From positions 110,939-174,938 of the forward strand of contig QAOA01000992.1 of the NCBI GenBank assembly GCA_003255065.1: a DNA stretch of 64,000 nucleotides, given 5' to 3'. Below the pieces are notes generated by a model. That model was not told the origin of the DNA and did not search any database. It saw only the letters and a program-made list of their open reading frames with translations. This DNA comes from Cercis canadensis (lineage: Eukaryota > Streptophyta > Magnoliopsida > Fabales > Fabaceae). Position 1 is the first letter of the stretch, and the number at the start of each line of letters is the position of its first letter. Shown here piece by piece: positions 10,753-22,467 of the stretch. Both the position numbers and the translations under genes were made by a program.

Positions 10753-10760
10753 TATAAAAA
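10753..10760 (+). promoter_or_regulatory. LTR TATA box
   Basis: TATAAAAA in the context AAGTATAAAAAGGG is the best core promoter in the LTR. It sits directly downstream of the palindrome array and about 0.9 kb before the end of the LTR. Assignment is by sequence only. Confidence 0.6.
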
Positions 10761-11685
10761 GGGAAATCTGATGCATGGCAAAGGGAGGCCGTACTTGGGA
10801 AGAAAAGAGCAGAAGAACTAGAGAGCAAGGGGGAGCAATTGGGACTGGATCGTCATAGAGTTTCTTCTTCTTCTCTTCTTTTCATCTCATGTTGAATACT
10901 TATTTGTTTTTATTGAATTCAAGTATGAGTAGCTAAATTCTTATTGTTAGGGGTTTGATGTAATTCATTTGTAATGAAGTTTCAAGATTGAATAAACTTG
11001 TTTTAGTACAACTTCTTTTGTTGAATAGAATTTACTGTTCTTAATGCCTTTAAATGCTTAGCTACCATTTGAATGGTTAAGAGATTCATTTCAACACTAG
11101 GAATAGTAAGATCCGGATGTGCTCTGTAAATTCTGTCCTAAATTGGATTAATCTAGGGATAGATAACTTCGTTTAGGTGGTATTAGATTAATTTCCTAGA
11201 ACCAAATCCCCTAAATCAATTGGTTGTATCAAGGAATTGGACAAGTAATTAGTATAGGGAGGATTGTATCACCAAGGAATTGGGTTCAATCACTTTAAGG
11301 AAATGAACCAACAACAAAGGAATTGTAACTGAAATAAGTAGTCCAGTATTGATTCTGAGATTACCTTGTCTATGAGGAAATCGAATTGCAAGTGAATGAA
11401 ATCAACCCCTAACCTTTCTCATTCTTATTACAAATCTCACCTTTAGATTGTCTCTTAAAGATTGTTATGATATTGTTGGAATTTTGTTACTTAGTGTCAT
11501 TTAGTTAATTGCAGCAGCTCATTCCAGGGCTGCCTTCAATCCAAATCATTTATCCTTCCGAATAGAATCTTTATTGGTGAAATTGGTAATTGTTAGCCTT
11601 AATCCTCGTGGGAACGATACTCTACTCACTACTATATTACTTGTGTGACCCGGTATACTTGCCGGAAAAAGTCCCATCAAGTTTT

Positions 11686-11703
11686 TGGCGCCGTTGCCGG
11701 GGA
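11686..11703 (+). other. primer-binding site, tRNA-Asp type
   Basis: TGGCGCCGTTGCCGGGGA begins six bases after the LTR. It matches the complement of the 3' end of plant tRNA-Asp, the known primer of Athila and related Tat/Athila elements. Confidence 0.9.
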
Positions 11704-11846
11704 TTAACGGTATATTAGCAATATTAATAGTAACCAACTAGGTCCTAATTTGGATTTTGAAATTCTTGTTAGTAAATTTAGTTCAAATAGTTTATCTGTT
11801 GTTAATTTGTTTCTCTCAATTGCTTATCCTACTTTAATCTTGGTGT

Positions 11847-14544
11847 ATGCGAGGTACTCTCGATTCCAGCTCATTAGCTTTTGATCCTGAGATTGAGAGA
11901 ACAACTAGAAGACTTCGCAAGCAGACTAGAGGAGCAAGACAAGCACATCAGACAGTTATGACAGAACAAAACCAGAATCCTCCACTGCACAATAATGGCA
12001 ATGGAGTATCAGACAGTTATGGCAGAACAAAACCAGAATCCTCCACTGCACAATGATGGCAATGGAGTTGGACAAAACCCTCCACCGCGAACACTCATGG
12101 AATATTCTATCCCAACAGCCGCAGGGTGTGGAGCGAGTATAACAGGACCACCAGTTCAGGCCAATCATTTTGAACTTAAACCAGCTCTTCTTCAGTTAGT
12201 ACAGCACAATCAGTTCAGTGGAAGTGTGCTAGAAGATCCAAATGGGCACATAGCCAACTTCCTGCAGATTTGTGACACAGTGAAGTTGAACGGGGTGAGT
12301 GATGATGCAATTCGACTCAGGCTTTTCCCTTTCTCTGTGAGAGATAAGGCCAGAAGCTGGTTGGATTCTCAACCAAGGGGCAGCATCACCACTTGGTCAG
12401 ATTTGGTGAACAAGTTTCTAGCTCGATATTTCCCTCCTTCCAAATCAGCAAGGTTGAGGACAGAAATTACTTCATTTCGCCAACAAGATGGAGAATCATT
12501 GAGTGAAGCTTGGGAGCGGTACAATGATATATTGAGGAGATGCCCACATCACTCGTTCGAATTTTGGATCCAGGTCCAGAGTTTTTACAACGGTATGCTT
12601 CCTCACACAAAAGCGAATGTGGATGCTGCAGCAGGAGGAGCTGTAAATTATAAAACTCCGGAGCAAGCCTGGGATTTGTTTGAGAAGATGGCTTGTAATG
12701 ACTACCAGAGTCAAGGAGAGAGATCCATAGTCAAGAGAGGCGTCATGGAAGTCGGGACACTAGATGCACTGTTAGCCCAGAACAAGCTATTGACACAACA
12801 GGTGGCTGAGCTGTCCAAGAAGTTTGAGACTGTCAACGTGAATGCAGTCAATTTCTCTCCACCAGTTTGTGACTTTTGTGCAGGGAGTCATGCAAATGGA
12901 GAGTGTCCGGGCAACATGTTTGGACCTCCAGTGTCTCAAGAGCAAGGGAATTACATGGGAAATCCTTCCAGACCTCAGAATAATCCTTATGCTCCTACAT
13001 ACAATCCGGGGTGGAGGAATCACCCAAATTTCTCATGGGGTAATCAAGGAAATCAAGGGGGTTCCCACAGACCCAACTACTCATATCAGTCCCCACAGCA
13101 GACAACTCAAGGTCATGCTTCACAACCTCAAACCAATGAGAAGAGTCCTTCTTTAGAGAGTGCACTAGAGAAATTGACCACTCAAACCTCAGCTTTCATT
13201 CAGAAAACTGCAACATTTATGGAGGAAACCAGGAGCGGGTTCAGAAATCAAGATGCATCAATTCGGAAGTTGGAAACTCAAGTGGGGCAGATAGCGAGAC
13301 AGTTGGCAGACAGACCTCAAGGATCCTTGCCCAGTGATACTATTCCGAATCCTAAGGAGCATATCAAGGCCATAACTACAAGAAGCGGAAAAGTGCTAGA
13401 ACCCAGTCCAAGACAAGAAACACCAGAAGAGGAAGATGATACGGTAAATAGGACAAATGGGGACACAGTATCTAGCCGCCCCACTGAGGCAGAAAGTGAA
13501 GAAGAGGGGGAGAAATTGACCAGACCTTGTGCTACAATACCTCCAGTCAAGGTGCCTTTTCCTCAAAGGCTCAAGAAACACCAGGATGAAAAGCAATTCA
13601 GCAAGTTCTTAGAGGTTTTCAAGAAATTACAGATAAATATACCTTTTGCTGAAGCACTGGAACAAATGCCATCCTATGTGAAATTTATGAAGGATCTTCT
13701 GACCAAGAAAAGAAGAATCGGAGATGATGAGACAGTCATGTTGACAGAGGAGTGCAGCGCTATTCTACAGAGAAAATTGCCTCCAAAGCTCAAAGATCCA
13801 GGAAGTTTCTCTATTCCATGCACCATTGGAGACATCACTTTTGGGAAGGCATTATGTGATCTGGGAGCGAGTGTGAGCCTGATGCCTCTATCTATCTTCA
13901 AGAGGTTGGGAATTGGTCAAGCAAAACCCACCATGATTACACTGCAGCTTGCCGACCGGTCTGTCAAACATCCCTACGGTTTAGTAGAGGATGTCTTGGT
14001 TAAGGTTGACAAGTTCATCTTTCCAGTGGATTTTGTTGTCCTAGACATGGAGGAGGATGGAGAGATTCCGCTGATCTTGGGACGGCCATCTCTAGCCACT
14101 GGGAGAGCATTGATAGATGTGGCTGATGGGACCCTAACTCTGAAAGTTCAAGACGAGAAGGTGATCTTCAATGTGTTTAGTGCGATGCAACATCCTATGG
14201 AGAAAGAGGAATGCTTTCGCCTGGATATTCTGGACTCCATCATTGCTAGCACGTTCAGGGAAAATCTAACCTCTTGTCCTCTTGAAAGAGTTTTGGTGGA
14301 TGCAGTGACCGTAATAGATTTAGCAGGAGATCCAGCATGCGCAGAACATGTAGCATTATTGGATGCTCTACCAGCATATTCCACATCTGCACCACCTAAG
14401 CTAGAAGAATTGAATAGGGAGGTGAATCAAGAGCAATCTCCAAAAGTTGAGCTCAAGCCACTGCCGATGACCTTGAAGTATGCCTTCCTTGGTGAGAATA
14501 ATTCCTCTCCCATTATCATTAATTCTGGCTTGACTAAGCTATAG
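11847..14544 (+). CDS. gag-PR: Athila gag-protease
   Basis: The protein start typical of Athila gag (FDPEIERTTRRLRKQ) is at 11847, in a different frame from the rest. A 61 bp tandem duplication (units starting at 11948 and 12009) shifts the frame, so the long 849-codon frame opens at 11995. The gag core (FPFSVRDKARSWLDS, YFPPSKSARLR, about residues 100-190) is followed by a zinc-knuckle-like CDFCAGSHANGEC, a Gln/Asn-rich linker, and a retropepsin domain with the intact active site LCDLGASVSLMP near residue 620 and ILGRPSLATGRALIDV. The frame ends at a TAG (14542-14544) that is followed without a shift by the RT frame. Apart from the duplication and this stop, the sequence is open. Confidence 0.9.
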
Positions 14545-17346
14545 GAGGAGAAGCTGTTACGGGTATTGAGGAGGTACAAGAGCGCCATTGGATGGTCAAT
14601 TGCTGATTTAAAAGGCATCAGTCCATCCTTTTGTATGCACAAGATCCTCATGGAAGAAAACCACAAAGCTGTTGTACAACCCCAAAGGAGACTAAATCCG
14701 ATCATGAAGGAGGTAGTGCGAAAGGAAGTGGTAAAACTCCTAGATGCTGGAGTTATTTACCCTATCTCGGACAGCTCATGGGTCAGCCCAGTTCAGGTAG
14801 TGCCCAAGAAAGGAGGAACAACAGTGGTGATGAATGAAAAGAATGAACTCATTCCCACTAGGACAGTAACTGGATGGCGCGTATGCATCGACTATAGAAA
14901 GCTGAATGATGCCACGAGGAAGGACCATTTCCCTCTTCCTTTTATAGATCAGATGCTGGAGCGCCTAGCCGGTCATGAGCACTACTGTTTTCTGGACGGA
15001 TATTCGGGCTACAACCAAATTGCCATAGCTCCGGAGGATCAGGAAAAGACCGTCTTCACTTGCCCCTATGGAGTGTATGCTTATCGGAGGATGCCATTCG
15101 GATTGTGCAATGCCCCGGCCACTTTTCAAAGGTGTATGCTTTCCATATTCTCTGATATGAATGAAAAATTTATAGAAATATTTATGGATGACTTTTCTGT
15201 TTTTGGCTCTTCGTATGATAATTGCTTGCATAATCTGTCATTAGTATTAAAAAGATGCCAAGAAACCAATTTGGTTTTAAATTGGGAAAAATGCCATTTT
15301 ATGGTCAGAGAGGGGATTGTTTTAGGGCATAAAATTTCTGCCAAGGGGATAGAGGTTGACAGGGCTAAGGTAGAGGTAATTGAAAAATTGCCCCCTCCTA
15401 CTACTGTCAAAGGGGTGCGTAGTTTTTTGGGACACGCAGGCTTTTATAGAAGGTTTATTCAGGACTTTTCTAAAATTGCTAAACCCCTATGTAACCTGCT
15501 TGTGAAAGATGAAACTTTTGATTTCAATAAGGAATGCCTGTTAGCTTTTAATACATTGAAACAAAAGTTGATTACTGCACCTGTGGTGATCCCACCTGAT
15601 TGGGATTTACCTTTTGAACTTATGTGTGATGCTAGTGACATAGCTGTAGGTGCTGTCTTGGGGCAGAGAAAAAACAAATTATTGCATGCTATTTACTATG
15701 CAAGTCATGTGTTAGATTCTGCTCAACTTAACTATGCCACTACTGAAAAAGAGTTGTTAGCCATTGTTTTTGCATTTGATAAATTCCGCTCTTATTTAGT
15801 AGGTGCCAAGGTTATTGTATATACTGATCATGCAGCTCTTAGATATCTCTTTGCTAAACAGGATTCCAAGCCTAGGCTCATCCGCTGGATCTTGCTGTTG
15901 CAAGAATTCGATCTGGAGATAAAGGACAAGAAAGGAATGGATAATGTGGTGGCTGATCACCTGTCTCGGATTGAGCAACAAGAGAAGAACCAAGCTACAC
16001 CTCTTCCCATCAATGAGGAGTTCCCTGATGAACAACTCTTGGCAGTGCACAGTTTGCCATGGTATGCGGATTTTGCAAACTTTAAAGCTGCTAAGGTTCT
16101 ACCTGTAGATCTAAACTCTCAACAATTGAAGAGATTCCTTCATGAGGCTAAGTTCTATGTCTGGGACGAGCCTTATTTGCTGCGAAAATGTGTTGACGGC
16201 CTCTTGAGGAGATGTGTCTCACAAGAAGAGGTGAAGGATATTTTGTGGCATTGCCATGCTTCAAACTACGGTGGCCATTTCAGTGGAGATCGGACAGCTG
16301 CCAAGGTTCTCCAATCAGGGTTCTACTGGCCAACAATCTTCAAAGACGCCTATGACTATGTGAAGACGTGTGACCGCTGCCAAAGGACCGGCAACATCTC
16401 AAAAAGGCATGAAATGCCTCTGAATTCAGTACTCGAAGTTGAATTGTTTGATGTTTGGGGAATAGACTTTATGGGTCCTTTCCCATCATCATACTCCAAT
16501 GAGTATATTCTGGTCGCAGTTGATTACGTGTCTAAATGGGTTGAAGCAACTGCCACAAGAACCGATGATGCTCAGGTAGTTATGAGTTTTCTCAAGAAGA
16601 ATATTTTTTCAAGATTTGGAGTTCCAAGAGCTTTGATCAGTGATGAGGGCACTCACTTCTGTAATAAGCGAATGGACGCTTTGTTGAGCAAGTATGGAGT
16701 GAGACACCGCATAGCAACTCCATATCATCCACAAACCAGTGGTCAAGTGGAAGTGTCAAACAGAGAGTTGAAGAGAATTCTTGAGAAGACTGTCAACGCC
16801 TCTAGAAAGGATTGGGCCCTGAAACTCGATGATGCTCTTTGGGCGTACCGTACTGCATTGAAGACACCTCTTGGCATGTCTCCGTATCAGTTAGTGTATG
16901 GCAAGGCTTGTCATTTGCCTGTCGAACTGGAGCACAAAGCATGGTGGGCCACGAAGATCCTAAATTTTGACCTGGCGAAAGCAGGGGAAAAAAGGGTACT
17001 TCAACTTCACGAACTGGATGAATTCAGATATAAGGCTTATGAGAGTTCCAAGCTTTACAAAGAGAAGACAAAGAGATGGCATGATAAAAAAATCATCCAA
17101 AGGATTTTTGAACCAGGGCAACAAGTCTTGCTGTACAATTCAAGACTGAGACTCTTCCCGGGAAAGCTGAAATCAAGGTGGTCAGGACCATTTATGGTCA
17201 AGACAGTATATCCCTATGGAGCGATTGAGGTAGCTGACACAGAAACAGGAAGGAGTTTCAAGGTTAATGGGCAACGACTTAAGCATTACTGGGGAGATGG
17301 GGTTAAACACCACATTTCTTCAATGGCCCTCACTGCATCAGCATAA
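14545..17346 (+). CDS. pol: Athila RT-RNaseH-integrase
   Basis: This is in frame with gag-protease, separated only by one TAG codon; the first ATG is at 14566 and 926 codons follow. RT carries the fingers and palm motifs ([42 protein letters not shown]) and the catalytic FMDDF near 15181. RNase H is the Ty3 type ([34 protein letters not shown]). Integrase has the HHCC zinc finger (HASNYGGHF to CDRCQRTGN) and DDE residues in [16 protein letters not shown] and QVEVSNRE. No other stop interrupts the frame, so the catalytic residues are intact. The C-terminal part ([20 protein letters not shown]) is typical of Athila integrases. Confidence 0.93.
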   Translation, partial: EEKLLRVLRRYKSAIGWSIADLKGISPSFCMHKILMEENHKAVVQPQRRLNPIMKEVVRKEVVKLLDAGVIYPISDSSWVSPVQVVPKKGGTTVVMNEKNELIPTRTVTGWRVCIDYRKLNDATRKDHFPLPFIDQMLERLAGHEHYCFLDGYSGYNQIAIAPEDQEKTVFTCPYGVYAYRRMPFGLCNAPATFQRCMLSIFSDMNEKFIEIFMDDFSVFGSSYDNCLHNLSLVLKRCQETNLVLNWEKCHFMVREGIVLGHKISAKGIEVDRAKVEVIEKLPPPTTVKGVRSFLGHAGFYRRFIQDFSKIAKPLCNLLVKDETFDFNKECLLAFNTLKQKLITAPVVIPPDWDLPFELMCDASDIAVGAVLGQRKNKLLHAIYYASHVLDSAQLNYATTEKELLAIVFAFDKFRSYLVGAKVIVYTDHAALRYLFAKQDSKPRLIRWILLLQEFDLEIKDKKGMDNVVADHLSRIEQQEKNQATPLPINEEFPDEQLLAVHSLPWYADFANFKAAKVLPVDLNSQQLKRFLHEAKFYVWDEPYLLRKCVDGLLRRCVSQEEVKDILWHCHASNYGGHFSGDRTAAKVLQSGFYWPTIFKDAYDYVKTCDRCQRTGNISKRHEMPLNSVLEVELFDVWGIDFMGPFPSSYSNEYILVAVDYVSKWVEATATRTDDAQVVMSFLKKNIFSRFGVPRALISDEGTHFCNKRMDALLSKYGVRHRIATPYHPQTSGQVEVSNRELKRILEKTVNASRKDWALKLDDALWAYRTALKTPLGMSPYQLVYGKACHLPVELEHKAWWATKILNFDLAKAGEKRVLQLHELDEFRYKAYESSKLYKEKTKRWHDKKIIQRIFEPGQQVLLYNSRLRLFPGKLKSRWSGPFMVKTVYPYGAIEVADTETGRSFKVNGQRLKHYWGDGVKHHISSMALTASA

Positions 17347-17514
17347 TCTCCGAGATAGTCCGGCTGAGGACTTTAAAATTAAGCGCTTCTTGGGAGGCAA
17401 CCCAAGTCTTTACCCCTTTCTCCTTATTTACTTTTAGTTGTTTTCATTCTGTTTTTGCTTTACATCTTCATTTTTGTCATTTTTGTTCATTAAATTTTGT
17501 TTTTAGTATCTCAG
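17347..17514 (+). other. post-pol spacer of Athila-1
   Basis: It contains CTTGGGAGGCAACCCAAG at 17389-17406, a segment found after pol in many Athila elements and itself an imperfect palindrome, followed by a T-rich stretch that leads to the palindrome array. Confidence 0.6.
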
Positions 17515-18010
17515 GAGGGAACACGGTCTGTAACACGCCCGTGTCATGAGAGAGAGCTCAGAGATACAACACGGCCTGGAACACGCCCGTGTCCATGCCC
17601 GTGTTCGAGGTCCAGAGAGCTCAGAAGAGAGACACGGGCACACACATGGTCGTGGCAGTGAACGTGTAACACTCACAGAAATCCAACAGGCAGACACGGT
17701 CTGGAACACGCCCGTGTTCACCCCCGTGTCACTTACCCAGAATGAATCGTCCCTAGACATGCCAGGTGTTGTCTCAGGTAAGTTTATAATTCTGCCAGAT
17801 CACGAACACGGTCACAAACACGGCCGTGTTGTGACCGTGTCACTTAATTCACATATTCTAACTTTGGACACGGTCTGAGACACGGGGCGGTCACGCCCGT
17901 GTCACTTAAAAAACACCCCCGTGTCACTTAAACACCCCGCGTGTTTATCCCGTACCCCTACTTTACAGTACGACACGCCCACAGAACACGGCCGTGTTGT
18001 GGGCGTGTCA
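17515..18010. repeat. internal ACACGGCCGTGT-type palindrome array, copy 1
   Basis: About 500 bp are filled with the words ACACGG, CCGTGT, ACGCCCGTGT and full ACACGGCCGTGT (17818, 17986). Two full copies sit inside larger imperfect palindromes, 17806-17840 and 17973-18008, whose arms CACGGTCAC/GTGACCGTG and ACACGCCC/GGGCGTGT extend the symmetry to about 35 bp. The same words fill the LTR U3 of this element. Minus-strand frames here (for example 17503-17760) have an SRPC-type repeating composition and are not genes. Confidence 0.9.
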
Positions 18011-18019
18011 CTCAGAAAC

Positions 18020-18026
18020 TTTAAAA
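18020..18026 (+). promoter_or_regulatory. candidate internal TATA box for the env-position gene
   Basis: TTTAAAA in AACTTTAAAAGGC lies 23 bp after the last full palindrome. It is followed by a pyrimidine-rich stretch (18050-18200) that looks like a plant 5' leader. The same arrangement is at 20846-20866 in copy 2. Promoter activity is inferred from this layout. Confidence 0.45.
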
Positions 18027-18246
18027 GGCTAAATTCGCAGGGCATTTCATCACTTCAGAAACTCCCTCTCTTCTCATTTTCTCTCAAATCCCTAGCTTCT
18101 CCGAGCATCCCACACCCATTTCCGGCCAATCCCAGTCCAGTTAAGCACCAAATTCTTTGCCTTAGTCACATTTCCCCATTTCACCACATCAGCACACACA
18201 TTGCAGCAGATTCTTTTGCCATTTTCGACTACTCTGCTTCCTACAG

Positions 18247-19301
18247 GTATGACATTCTTAATTCTTCTTGTCTTCTGCTATGTTTTGATTATGAGTGTTT
18301 GCTCTATGTGCCTAGCTTAGTTCATATGGTGGTTATCTGCATAATTTATGTGCTCTATGATTGTTGTCTGCATAATATGAATTGAGTGAGGGAATTTTAC
18401 ATAGGTTGAATCAGAATTGGAATCATAATATCACTGAGATAACTGCTGCATAATTTGTGCTTAGTGAGGAGATTTAGGATGGCTAGTATACTGAATTGAC
18501 TGTAAGAATAGATCATTGGGGGAATCTACTGAGGTTGAGGGTGTTATCCTGAAAGTACCATTGCTGTCACCACTCTAATTCCATGTTGAATTTCTGTTAA
18601 TCTATTGCAAGTTGTTCTTAGGGATAGTTGTTTATTTTACAAATTCCTCATTTAGCCACTATCATGGATATTGTTCTGTGGATTTGGTTAATTCATCCAA
18701 GAATTCATGCATAGGATGTGTTTTCTCAGCTGGTACTGATCATTACTGTGGATGGATTATCTGAGTTTCTTGTTTAGCACAGTAGGAATTGATGTTGAAT
18801 TCTATTGTACTATGACCAGAGAATAAATTTTGGTTGAGGAACCTGATTTTGTTTACTTGTTAGTGGGGTAATTGATGATGATGACTTGGGTAAATATCTG
18901 ATGTTAAAATTGAAATTATGAAAATGAGATAGGATTCAAGAGATAATGTGGGGCACTGAACTAGTATACTGAATTTTAATTCTACTACCCTGCTGCCTTG
19001 TGTATAACTCTTTGTTGAATTATTGCTTTTAGAGTGGTGCTGGGTTAGTAAACATGTGGGAATTAGCATTTCTGTTGATTAACTGCTTGTGGAAATTGAA
19101 ATCTGATTCTATTGCATTGATGATGTGAAATGACCATTGGATAAATCTGTGCATGTACTGAGATTCTGAGAATACTTGTTGAATTACTGTTTTAAGACTT
19201 GTGGTTTTATCATATAGACATGCATATTCTGATTTGTGGTACCACTCTTGCATGCTCATTTCTCCAAATTTGGCAACTTACTTATTAAATTTGTTTTCCA
19301 G
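18247..19301 (+). other. candidate leader intron of the env-position gene, copy 1
   Basis: The donor CTACAG|GTATGA and the acceptor TTTGTTTTCCAG|G bound about 1.05 kb of T-rich, stop-rich sequence with no coding potential. The start codon of the env-position ORF follows nine bases after the acceptor. The structure explains how an ORF 1.3 kb downstream of the candidate promoter could be reached. It is predicted only from splice consensus and composition. Confidence 0.55.
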
Positions 19302-19310
19302 GACACTACA

Positions 19311-20062
19311 ATGACAAAGCGTACTGATGACGCACAACCTCGCCAGGAGAAACTGAAGACAAGGAAGAACCGGCCAAACCCTCCAGAATCACCTTCTCCT
19401 CCAGCTAAGAAGAGAAGGTCAGGGGCCCCTGACACATCCATTCACCCCTTCCTCCGTTTTCAAGGTGCCGAACATCGGGAGCGGTTGGCCAAGCTCTCAA
19501 CAAAGCCATTTGAACCTAGCCGATACCCAGTATGGCTAGTGTTGCAGGAGCTTGGCATCGATGAGGAGATTCGCCAACTCCTCAGTCCAGGACAGTGGGG
19601 CAACATCTTCGAGCTCCAGGAACCGGCATATAGAGAACTCACCCTGGAGTTTCTCGCCACTGTAGAGGTCAACACTACGTTCACACCAACCAACTCTACG
19701 TGGTATGAGGCTGACAGTATCCGGTTCCGTCTCGGCAGTTTCATGCACAGCATGAACCTTCAAGAATTCACTGAGGCAGCAGGGTTAGCTGGACAACCAT
19801 CTGCAACAATCAGGCCTGGGAACACATTCCTAATGGACTGGGCCTTCACCAGCGAAGACCCGACAGAATGCTGGCTCGAAGTGAGCACTGAAGCCACTTA
19901 CGAGGCCAAGCGGTCCAAGGCATCCACCCTCCGGTCACCAGCACTCCGGTACATTCACAAACTGCTGGTGCACTCACTGAACGCCAGAAGGGAGAGCACA
20001 GGCGTCGTGAGTAAGAGGGACCTCTTCTTTCTCCAATGCATAAAGGAGAAGAGGCATTGCCA
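19311..20062 (+). CDS. env-position ORF of Athila-1, copy 1 (cut by gap)
   Basis: The start is placed at the ATG at 19311, directly after the acceptor, where copy 2 and the minus-strand element also begin with a Lys/Arg-rich stretch. The N-terminus has a PPAKKRRSG motif resembling a nuclear localisation signal, followed by the domain found in Athila ORFs after pol and in plant 'putative transposon protein' families: LLSPGQWGNIFELQEPAYRE, LTLEFLATV, FRLGSFMHSMNLQEFTEAAG, RYIHKLLVHSLNARRES. No signal peptide or membrane span is seen, so 'env' describes position only. Function is unknown. The frame is open until the gap at 20063. Confidence 0.8.
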
Positions 20063-20312
20063 NNNNNNNNNNNNNNNNNNNNNNNNNNNNNNNNNNNNNN
20101 NNNNNNNNNNNNNNNNNNNNNNNNNNNNNNNNNNNNNNNNNNNNNNNNNNNNNNNNNNNNNNNNNNNNNNNNNNNNNNNNNNNNNNNNNNNNNNNNNNNN
20201 NNNNNNNNNNNNNNNNNNNNNNNNNNNNNNNNNNNNNNNNNNNNNNNNNNNNNNNNNNNNNNNNNNNNNNNNNNNNNNNNNNNNNNNNNNNNNNNNNNNN
20301 NNNNNNNNNNNN
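20063..20312. other. assembly gap (250 N)
   Basis: All bases are N. The left flank (17500-20062) repeats on the right (20313-23219), so the gap may hide unmerged overlapping contigs or an unknown amount of sequence between two element copies. Confidence 0.95.
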
Positions 20313-20325
20313 TTTTTGGTATCTC

Positions 20326-20838
20326 AGGAGGGAACACGGTCTGTAACACGCCCGTGTCATGAGCCGTGTGAAGAGGGCAGAGAGCTCAGAGATACAACAC
20401 GGCCTGGAACACGCCCGTGTCCATGCCCGTGTTCGAGGTCCAGAGAGCTCAGAAGAGAGACACGGGCACACACATGGTCGTGGCAGTGAACGTGTAACAC
20501 TCACAGAAATCCAACAGGCAGACACGGTCTGGAACACGCCCGTGTTCACCCCCGTGTCACTTACCCAGAATGAATTGTCCCTAGACATGCCAGGTGTTGT
20601 CTCAGGTAAGTTTATAATTCTGCCAGATTACGAACACGGTCACAAACACGGCCGTGTTGTGACCGTGTCACTTAATTCACATATTCTAACTTTGGACACG
20701 GTCTGAGACACGGGGCGGTCACGCCCGTGTCACTTAAAAAACACCCCCGTGTCACTTAAACACCCCGCGTGTTTATCCCGTGCCCCTACTTTACAGCACG
20801 ACACGCCCACAGAACACGGCCGTGTTGTGGGCGTGTCA
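20326..20838. repeat. internal palindrome array, copy 2
   Basis: Same array as 17515-18010 with about 15 extra bases near 20364 (an additional GCCGTGTGAAGAGGGC stretch) and scattered substitutions; both extended palindromes are retained (for example the full word at 20646). Confidence 0.9.
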
Positions 20839-21073
20839 CTCAGAAACTTTAAAAGGCTGAATTCGCAGGGCATTTCATCACTTCAGAAACTCCCTCTCTT
20901 CTCATTTTCTCTCAAATCCCTAGCTTCTCCGAGCATCCCACACCCATTTCCGGCCAATCCCAGTCCAGTTAAGCACCAAATTCTTTGCCCTAGTCACATT
21001 TCCCCATTTCACCACATCAGCACACACATTGCAGCAGATTCTTTTGCAATTTTGACTACTCTGCTTCCTACAG

Positions 21074-22458
21074 GTATGACATTCTTAATTCTTCTTGTCT
21101 TCTGCTATGTTTTGATTATGAGTGTTTGCTCTATGTGCCTAGCTTAGTTCATATGGTGGTTATCTGCATAATTTATGTGCTCGATGATTGTTGTCTGCAT
21201 AATATGAATTGAGTGAGGAAATTTTACCTAGGTTGAATCAGAATTGGAATCATAATATCACTGAGATAACTGCTGCATAATTTGTGCTTAGTGAGGAGAT
21301 TTAGGATGGCTAGTATACTGAATTGACTGTAAGAATAGATCATTGGGGGAATCTACTGAGGTTGAGGGTGTTATCCTGAAAGTACCATTGCTGTCACCAC
21401 TCTAATTCCATGTTGAATTTCTGTTAATCTATTGCAAGTTGTTCTTAGGGATAGTTGTTTATTTTACAAATTCCTCATTTAGCCACTATCATGGATATTG
21501 TTCTGTGGATTTGGTTAATTCATCCAAGAATTCATGCATAGGATGTGTTTTCTCAGCTGGTACTGATCATTACTGTGGATGGATTATCTGAGTTTCTTGT
21601 TTAGCACAGTAGGAATTGATGTTGAATTCTATTGTACTAAGACCAGAGAATAAATTTTGGTTGAGGAACCTGATTTTGTTTACTTGTTAGTGGGGTAATT
21701 GATGATGATGACTTGGGTAAATATCTGATGTTAAAATTGGAATTATGAAAATGAGATAGGATTCAAGAGATAATGTGGGGCATCGAACTAGTATACTGAA
21801 TTTTAATTCTACTACCCTGCTGCCTTGTGTATAACTCTTTGTTGAATTATTGCTTTTAGAGTGGTGCTGGGTTAGTAAACATGTGGGAATTAGCATTTCT
21901 GTTGATTAACTGCTTGTGGAAATTGAAATCTGATTATATTGCATTGATGATGTGAAATGGCCATTGGATAAATCTGTGCATGTACTGAGATTCTGAGAAT
22001 ACTTGCTGAATTACTGTTTTGAGACTTGTGGTTTTATCATATAGACATGCATATTCTGATTTGTGGTACCACTCTTGCATGCTCATCTCTCCAAATTTGG
22101 CAACTTACTTATTAAATTTGTTTTCCAGGACACTACAATGACAAAGCGTACTGATGATGCACAACCTCGCCGGGAGAAACTGAAGACAAGGAAGAACCGG
22201 CCAAAAACTGCTTGTGGAAATTGAAATCTGATTAATGGCCATTGGATAAATCTGTGCATGTACTGAGATTATGAGAATACTTGCTGAATTACTGTTTTGA
22301 GACTTGTGGTTTTATCATTTAGACATGCATTTTCCCATTTTGAAATAGCTCAATGTTATGCATCAACTGGATTTTGCATGCATATTCTGTTTGTGATACC
22401 ACTCTTGTATGCTCATTTATCCAAATTTGGCAACTTACTTATTAAATTTGTTTTCCAG
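21074..22458 (+). other. candidate leader intron, copy 2, with duplicated acceptor
   Basis: The donor CCTACAG|GTATGA at 21074 is as in copy 1. A first acceptor (TTTTCCAG) ends at 22128, before an ATG at 22138 whose frame closes after fewer than 30 codons. The intron end and first ORF codons are then repeated (21908-22206 against 22207-22530), giving a second acceptor ending at 22458 and a second ATG at 22468 that opens the long frame. Confidence 0.55.
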
Positions 22459-22467
22459 GACACTAAA

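Larger units (their letters stand above)
10108..11679 (+). repeat. 5' LTR of Athila-1
   Basis: The LTR runs from TGATACTTG to TCCCATCA, so its ends form the inverted repeat TGAT...ATCA. It interrupts the copia-1 RT codon for codon at GGCACT. The 5 bp before it (GCACT, 10103-10107) would be the expected target duplication, but the far end of the element is not available. U3 contains the palindrome array and a TATA box at 10753; R-U5 is about 0.9 kb long. Confidence 0.85.

Noticed and set aside
17503-17760. Cys/Arg-rich minus-strand frame in the internal array (also 20359-20588)
   Set aside because: It is a reading of palindromic repeats, and the copies share only the words.
22297-22467. Upstream extension of the env-position ORF
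   Set aside because: This part is intron sequence; the ATG after the acceptor at 22458 matches copy 1 and the conserved basic N-terminus.
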